Shown: piece after piece, positions 19,801-21,973 of the stretch
Layout of the letters: each line of letters opens with the position of its first letter
Numbering within the stretch: the stretch's first letter is position 1
Origin: Pelargonium cotyledonis
Lineage: Eukaryota > Streptophyta > Magnoliopsida > Geraniales > Geraniaceae
DNA: 21,973 nucleotides
Assembly (NCBI GenBank): GCA_036897625.1
Contig: JAYMTA010001072.1
Location: 1-21,973, forward strand
Direction: 5' to 3'
Notes under the pieces: generated by a model
What the model saw: the letters and a program-made list of their open reading frames with translations, nothing else
The model's database searches: none
What the model was told of the DNA's origin: nothing
Translations under genes and position numbers: made by a program

Positions 19801-21233
19801 GAAATCCTGGTTGTCCATGTTTGTAGGAAGAAACAGTCTTACAAACCCAGAACCTTCAAAGGATGAATTATGCCATGGATTTTCCAATAAAGATCTGCAA
19901 GTTGTTCCATTTTGTGATACGAATTAATATTTTAAAAGTGAGTGAAAAAATAGCAAGGCTTAAGACTAGTCACTTTGTCCAATTAGTAAATTTTAATTCA
20001 ATAAGCGTATCCCAGTTATCCAACAAGCTTATGAGACTAAAATTAATGAGGAAATTTAACTAAAATTAGGGTAATATCTTTGGTTACTTTAAAGTTTGAA
20101 TCTAATGGCTAGAAATTTAACTACTGCTACCAACAGCATATAGAGTATATCAATGTTGGACAAATATCAAGCCAGAAAGCACCATATGGACTTACTGGAT
20201 TTCTGTTTGAATGTAGATTATAAAAAACGTAAAGTTCACATGAAAAGAAAAAAAAAACACACACACATTTGCTACAAACCCAGAGCCTTCTAGGGATTAA
20301 TTATGGTAATATCATAATATATTCTAGTCATTTATGATTACAAACTATCAAAAACCTAAAAAAAGTTCTGATAAATTTATACATACCAGATGTTGCTTCT
20401 GTGTGTGTTTGTTTACTGAATAGGTACAACTTAATGTACTAACTTTGAAATAATTATTCATTAATTTAAAATTTATATAGATCCAACAAAAGGATGGAGA
20501 AAAGTTGAAGAACTCCATTATGGTCTTAAAATGATCAAGATTCTACCACGAGGAAATGCTCAGAACACTCACCTAAACTCGGCCCATATCTCATACGCAG
20601 AACCTGGAGGGAAGAACTTTCGACAAGATCGAACAAGGGAGGTAACTGTCTCAAAATGTCTCTGTCTCAATCTCCAACCTTCTGGACCTGTATTTCTGTC
20701 ACAGATAGAGAGAATTGAAGGTCACAAGTTTTCAAAAAACTAAAAGAAAGAAAAAATAAACTTATGAACATATTGCAATTTTTTTTTTTTTTTTTTGAAA
20801 GAATGAACATATTGCAATTGAATCATAGTTAATCATTGAACAGTTATAAAGTTAAGGATTTTGTAAGCTACTTACAAAAATTGTTCCACCCAAATAATGT
20901 AAAGAATTATTGCAAAAACATGACCAAATATTTAAAGTTAGATAACATGCATTATGAAAGTTTAAATTGCTATAAGTGTTAAATTCACAATATACCACAA
21001 AATAAATGGCTACAAGAGACTTCAAACTTTTCAAAGAGAGTGTCACCAACAAATATAGATGTAGTACTTTAACCAATCAAGTATAATTCGGAAACAAGTT
21101 CAAAAGGAGCATAAACTCACCGGGAGAAATGTGTATGTATCAGAGTGTCATACAATGGCCGCCACTGAATTTTCATGGATAGCTTTTTCCTGTACTTGTT
21201 AAGTATTCTGACTAAGACATTTCCCCATCTAAC
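3706..21233 (-). CDS. PA200: Proteasome activator subunit 4 (PA200/PSME4/Blm10), 5' end outside window, one in-frame stop
   Basis: Exons, 5' to 3' on the minus strand: 21233-21121, 20695-20573, 19894-19793, 19698-19533, 18579-18463, 18142-18075, 17980-17879, 17792-17579, 17391-17161, 17066-16939, 14836-14719, 14627-14409, 14323-14168, 14004-13928, 13849-13641, 13494-13281, 13190-13111, 13017-12900, 12806-12636, 12037-11869, 11792-11749, 11633-11591, 11519-11374, 11131-11037, 10898-9997, 9029-8745, 8659-8564, 7677-7499, 6545-6464, 6141-6017, 5311-5219, 3993-3840, 3747-3706. They total 5,181 nt and all phases join. Recognised blocks include VRWGNVLVRILNKYRKK, NPWHNSSFEGSGFVRLFLPT, YHPSNGGRWTYSLERFLLHL, SITRFYFDFSASWPRTPSWI and WLPEHVTLLARFNGEPSP. 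PA200 is a huge HEAT-repeat solenoid that caps the 20S proteasome, opens its gate and favours ubiquitin-independent degradation. The family is about 1,810 residues, so only the first exon is missing. A TAA at 12911-12913 interrupts the frame at visible codon 848. Identification is very strong; whether this copy makes full-length protein is open. Confidence 0.95.
3994..5218 (-). other. PA200 intron with GA microsatellite
   Basis: This 1.2-kb AT-rich intron separates the exons at 5311-5219 and 3993-3840. The plus-strand frame at 4871-5119 inside it has no recognisable domain. Apart from the GA repeat at 4305-4345 I see nothing in it. Confidence 0.6.
4305..4345. repeat. (GA)n microsatellite
   Basis: An uninterrupted dinucleotide run of 41 bases (about 20 GA units) in a PA200 intron. 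It is probably length-polymorphic. Confidence 0.97.
5496..5538. repeat. Three adjacent short palindromes
   Basis: AGGACATGCATGTCCT (5496-5511) is a perfect 16-bp palindrome. It runs into TGTGTCTGACACA (5511-5523), symmetric around one base. TGTCCTCCAGGACA (5525-5538) follows, with 6-bp arms. All share TGTCC/GACA words. The cluster lies in a PA200 intron (5312-6016) and its function is unknown. Confidence 0.7.
6142..6463 (-). other. PA200: GC-AG intron in PA200
   Basis: The exon ending at 6464 reads LLTDQQVE and the next, starting at 6141, reads VREHAAAVLAGLMKGG; the join QVEVREHAA matches the family. The intron begins GCAAGC right after GAG, so the donor is GC instead of GT, in the strong AG|GCAAG context typical of real GC-AG introns. 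The acceptor is an ordinary CAG. All other introns I placed in the two genes begin with GT. Confidence 0.85.
6666..7202 (+). mobile_element. TRIM-like LTR element, fossil copy 1
   Basis: Two related LTRs of about 135-145 bp in the same orientation flank a short non-coding interior; the left runs about 6666-6800 and the right about 7062-7202. Shared blocks include GTCTCAC followed by TTG, GACxTTTxG and a right edge in TAACA. The interior starts with a stretch like the plant initiator-Met tRNA primer site followed by AGAGCAGGTTTTGATC. A purine-rich stretch precedes the right LTR. There are no genes, as expected of a TRIM. The LTRs are strongly diverged, so the insertion is old. Outer ends are accurate to a few bases and I found no clear target duplication. 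It lies in the PA200 intron 6546-7498, opposite to the gene. Confidence 0.6.
7437..7454 (+). repeat. Poly(A) run
   Basis: Eighteen consecutive A residues in the PA200 intron that also holds TRIM copy 1. I found no flanking target duplication, so it is listed only as a homopolymer. Confidence 0.95.
7678..8563 (-). other. PA200 intron with TA microsatellite
   Basis: An 886-base AT-rich intron between exons 8659-8564 and 7677-7499. A CTAAT branch-site-like word lies close to its 3' end, and the acceptor (TTAAAG) is weak. Apart from the TA repeat at 7852-7882 I see nothing in it. Confidence 0.6.
7852..7882. repeat. (TA)n microsatellite
   Basis: A 31-base uninterrupted TA run in a PA200 intron. 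Confidence 0.97.
9254..9759 (-). mobile_element. TRIM-like LTR element, fossil copy 2
   Basis: This element is of the same family as the copies at 6666 and 15906. The LTRs are about 9254-9412 and 9606-9759, in minus orientation, with blocks such as CTTATTAGTAGGGTTCCACTT and TTATATATAGC. The interior of about 190 bases is non-coding; its edge at CTCTCCTCACATGC corresponds to the purine tract on the minus strand. The element is flanked by GAAAT on the left and GAAAC on the right, a possible worn 5-bp target duplication. LTR divergence by eye is high, so it is old. It lies in the PA200 intron 9030-9996, same strand as the gene. Confidence 0.6.
9997..10898 (-). other. PA200: Largest PA200 exon, central-to-C-terminal HEAT region
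   Basis: This 902-nt exon is intact and encodes about 300 residues. It starts GHFLKNLKSQLPQTRILAIS (the Gly codon is split) and holds SITRFYFDFSASWPRTPSWI, CVAAEALAGILHSDVDGLLG, SIPEWAACIRYAVTGKGKFG and PLPPTATTTVVAKRYAFLSA. It ends MNHSSAQ. These are among the best conserved plant PA200 blocks. The exon lies downstream of the TAA at 12911, yet its frame is fully preserved. Confidence 0.95.
11591..11869 (-). other. PA200: Two tiny PA200 exons and a 76-base intron
   Basis: After LKHLTT (exon ending 11869) comes a 76-base intron (11868-11793), close to the lower size limit for plant introns. A 44-nt exon follows (11792-11749, DPKAFSSFILGILS), then a 43-nt exon (11633-11591, SHHETLKAQKAISE). 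Skipping either exon or retaining the 76-base intron would shift the frame. The joined peptide agrees with the family. Confidence 0.85.
12038..12635 (-). other. PA200 intron, nothing recognisable
   Basis: A 598-base AT-rich intron with ordinary GTAAGT donor and TTTTTCAG acceptor. I see no repeat, element or gene in it. Confidence 0.6.
12900..13017 (-). other. PA200: PA200 exon with an in-frame TAA
   Basis: The exon carries SLEYDEWTDHRQAWELESAA, then IVETPINFILSSSS, then TAA (12913-12911), then GKR, and its split last codon joins the next exon to read RPRWALIDKAF. Frame is fixed from both sides: the exon is 118 nt (2 + 38 codons + 2), and both neighbours continue PA200 homology. The normal family sequence continues through a basic GKRRPRW stretch, so a sense codon is expected here. 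An AAA-to-TAA change would be the simplest cause. Truncation here would remove about half of the protein, including the C-terminal tail that docks into the 20S pocket. Confidence 0.85.
15724..16452. mobile_element. Stowaway MITE (Tc1/mariner type), middle layer of nest
   Basis: Terminal inverted repeats start CTCTCTTCGTCCCAAAGTAA on the left and, reverse-complemented, CTCTCTCCTTCCCAAATTAA on the right. They match at 22 of 25 positions and resemble the Stowaway consensus CTCCCTCCGT. A TA dinucleotide flanks each end (15722-15723 and 16453-16454), the expected target duplication. The span is 729 bp, but removing the TRIM and one copy of its target duplication leaves 245 bp, a normal Stowaway size. 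It is non-coding. Confidence 0.85.
15906..16384 (-). mobile_element. TRIM-like LTR element, fossil copy 3, inner layer of nest
   Basis: The LTRs are 15906-16041 (136 bp) and 16244-16384 (141 bp), and a 202-bp non-coding interior lies between them. The 5-bp target duplication GAAAC is exact on both sides (15901-15905 and 16385-16389). On the minus strand the first LTR starts TGTTAAGTGATCCCA and ends TTTAACA. It is followed by TGGTTTCAC, resembling the initiator-Met tRNA primer site. GAGGGGCGG stands as a purine tract before the second LTR. At 479 bp with no genes it fits a TRIM. It looks structurally whole; the LTRs agree at roughly three quarters of positions by eye, so it is old. Confidence 0.85.
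18143..18462 (-). other. PA200 intron holding a TRIM LTR remnant
   Basis: A 320-base intron between exons 18579-18463 and 18142-18075. About 40 percent of it is the LTR-like sequence at 18258-18393; the rest is plain AT-rich sequence. Confidence 0.6.
18258..18393 (-). mobile_element. TRIM LTR remnant (solo LTR or fragment)
   Basis: The sequence matches the TRIM LTRs at 15906 and 16244. Shared words are TTTTGATAATTGGGCTACA, ATAATGGTTTGGG, CACTACTAAAAGGTCAAC, TTAGTAGAGTTTCACTTGCA and ATTATATGTA. Only one LTR is present and no interior is visible nearby. The ends are worn and the limits are approximate. It is an old fossil. Confidence 0.7.
18580..19532 (-). other. PA200 intron, nothing recognisable
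   Basis: A 953-base AT-rich intron with a normal GTAAGTG donor and a GACAG acceptor. Reading frames inside it on either strand carry no domain. I see no element or repeat in it. Confidence 0.6.
20272..20303 (-). repeat. Decayed duplicate of part of a PA200 exon, within the adjacent intron
   Basis: This stretch matches 19840-19871, inside the PA200 exon at 19894-19793, at 28 of 32 positions and in the same orientation, 432 bases away. The exon codes HNSSFEGSGFV here. The copy on the minus strand reads HN-stop-SLEGSGFV, so it cannot serve as an exon. The similarity stops abruptly on both sides. It looks like a small local duplication that has decayed. Confidence 0.65.
20764..20819 (-). mobile_element. 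Poly(A)-only retroposition scar with 17-bp target duplication
   Basis: ATGAACATATTGCAATT occurs at 20764-20780 and, exactly, at 20803-20819. Between the two lie 22 bases, sixteen T then GAAAGA. On the minus strand this reads TCTTTC plus A16 between direct repeats. That is the structure left by a LINE-type retroposition that copied almost nothing but the tail. It lies in the PA200 intron 20696-21120 with the A tract in the gene's sense direction. A simple tandem duplication with T-run growth is the alternative. Confidence 0.6.
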
Positions 21234-21973
21234 CTAATTAATCAAATCAAACAATCATTTGAGAAGACACAAGTAATATAAAACGCCGCCCAATTCATGA
21301 GACTCCCACCATTGCAGGATTCGTGTGTGTAGGAGTGAGCATACAGTTATTGGTTTGGTTACTGTAGATCTTATCAATCTAATCAAAATTATTGATTATC
21401 TAAATTCAGTAACCAAGTCATATTGTTCGAATTTTATAACCTAAACTAATTAGACCAAATAATCTCGGTTTAATTTAGTTAGTAGTTCGATTATTCAACA
21501 CAATACTATATTATTGGACAAATATTTAATATGAATAATTTGATATCAAACAAACATCACTTGTTATACAAAAATTAGATAAAGACAGAGAAACAATCAT
21601 ACATGTAAAAACAATTCATTTCAAAACTAAAAAAAATGTATTCAAGAGCTCACAAGTAAACTCACACCACTTTTAAATCCTCTTCACCCCTTACATAATA
21701 GAAAGATTATACTGGTGATATATTCTTGTATAAAAATCGAGCTAAATGAGATAAGAAATACAATAACGATAATAATCAAAAACTATAAATTATAAGTTTA
21801 TAATCAATAGTATATTTTTTAGTATTTAATATAAATATTTTATAATTCAGTTAGTTCAGTTACTTAATTATACTAATCAAAATCAAACCAGAATTTATAA
21901 TTAATCAAATTAAACGAACTAATCAAACCAAGTTTATTTTTCAATTCTGACTTGAATTGATTATAACAAAATA
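21234..21973 (-). other. First visible PA200 intron (5' part off the window)
   Basis: The 3' splice site TTAATTAG lies directly before the exon starting VRWGNV. I find no sequence for the expected first exon of about 85-90 codons up to the window edge, so this intron is at least 740 bases. The DNA is about 75 percent AT. Confidence 0.75.
21330..21973. mobile_element. Possible MITE-like element, right end outside window
   Basis: The stretch starts TAGGAGTGAGCATACAGTTA and runs into GGTTTGGTTACTG. This resembles the GGxTGAGCATTCGGTTCGGTT start of common plant hAT-type MITEs, followed by AT-rich sequence with repeated AATCAAA/GGTTTxATT words. Near the window edge, inverted-looking words (ACGAACTAATCAAACCAAG) suggest an approaching opposite arm. 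The right end is not visible, so this is only a candidate. Confidence 0.35.

Noticed and set aside
3706-21233. PA200 as a generally decayed pseudogene
   Set aside because: Thirty-two of 33 exons are intact, all phases join and conserved blocks are preserved throughout; only one nonsense codon is seen.
1-21973. CRISPR array, tRNA, rRNA, defence or biosynthetic cluster
   Set aside because: No regularly spaced repeats, RNA-gene folds or additional genes were found; the window holds just two plant genes and repeats.

Overview
This is nuclear DNA of a flowering plant, most likely a dicot. The evidence is AT-rich introns with GT-AG borders, a land-plant R2R3-MYB gene, and plant-type Stowaway and TRIM elements. 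I cannot name the species. I see no bacterial, organellar or viral-genome features, no RNA genes and no CRISPR array.

Layout. Positions 1-1140 look like a non-autonomous transposable element carrying a broken copy of the 5' part of a UDP-glucuronate 4-epimerase (GAE) gene. Positions 1281-1416 hold a short degenerate tandem repeat, followed by the promoter of a complete three-exon gene on the plus strand (2200-3481). That gene encodes MYB80 (the MYB103/MS188 type), a tapetum and pollen regulator. Only 224 bases after its stop lies the stop codon of a very large gene on the opposite strand. From 3706 to 21233, and beyond the right edge of the window, runs the gene for the proteasome activator PA200/PSME4/Blm10. 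I could place 33 coding exons whose phases all join. They encode 1,727 codons counting the terminal stop, and only the N-terminal exon (about 85-90 codons by family comparison) is missing. The two genes are convergent neighbours and have no obvious shared pathway.

Two points stand out in PA200. One exon (12900-13017) has an in-frame TAA in an otherwise intact reading frame, about halfway along the protein. One intron (6142-6463) uses a GC donor.

The PA200 introns act as a trap for mobile elements. There are three short two-LTR TRIM-like fossils and a fragment of a fourth. One TRIM sits inside a Stowaway MITE, which itself sits inside an older terminal-inverted-repeat element (a three-level nest at 15491-16809). 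There is also a poly(A)-only retroposition scar with a 17-bp target duplication, a decayed duplicate of part of a coding exon, and several microsatellites. I found no undescribed multi-gene system. The interest lies in the PA200 nonsense codon and the history recorded in its introns.
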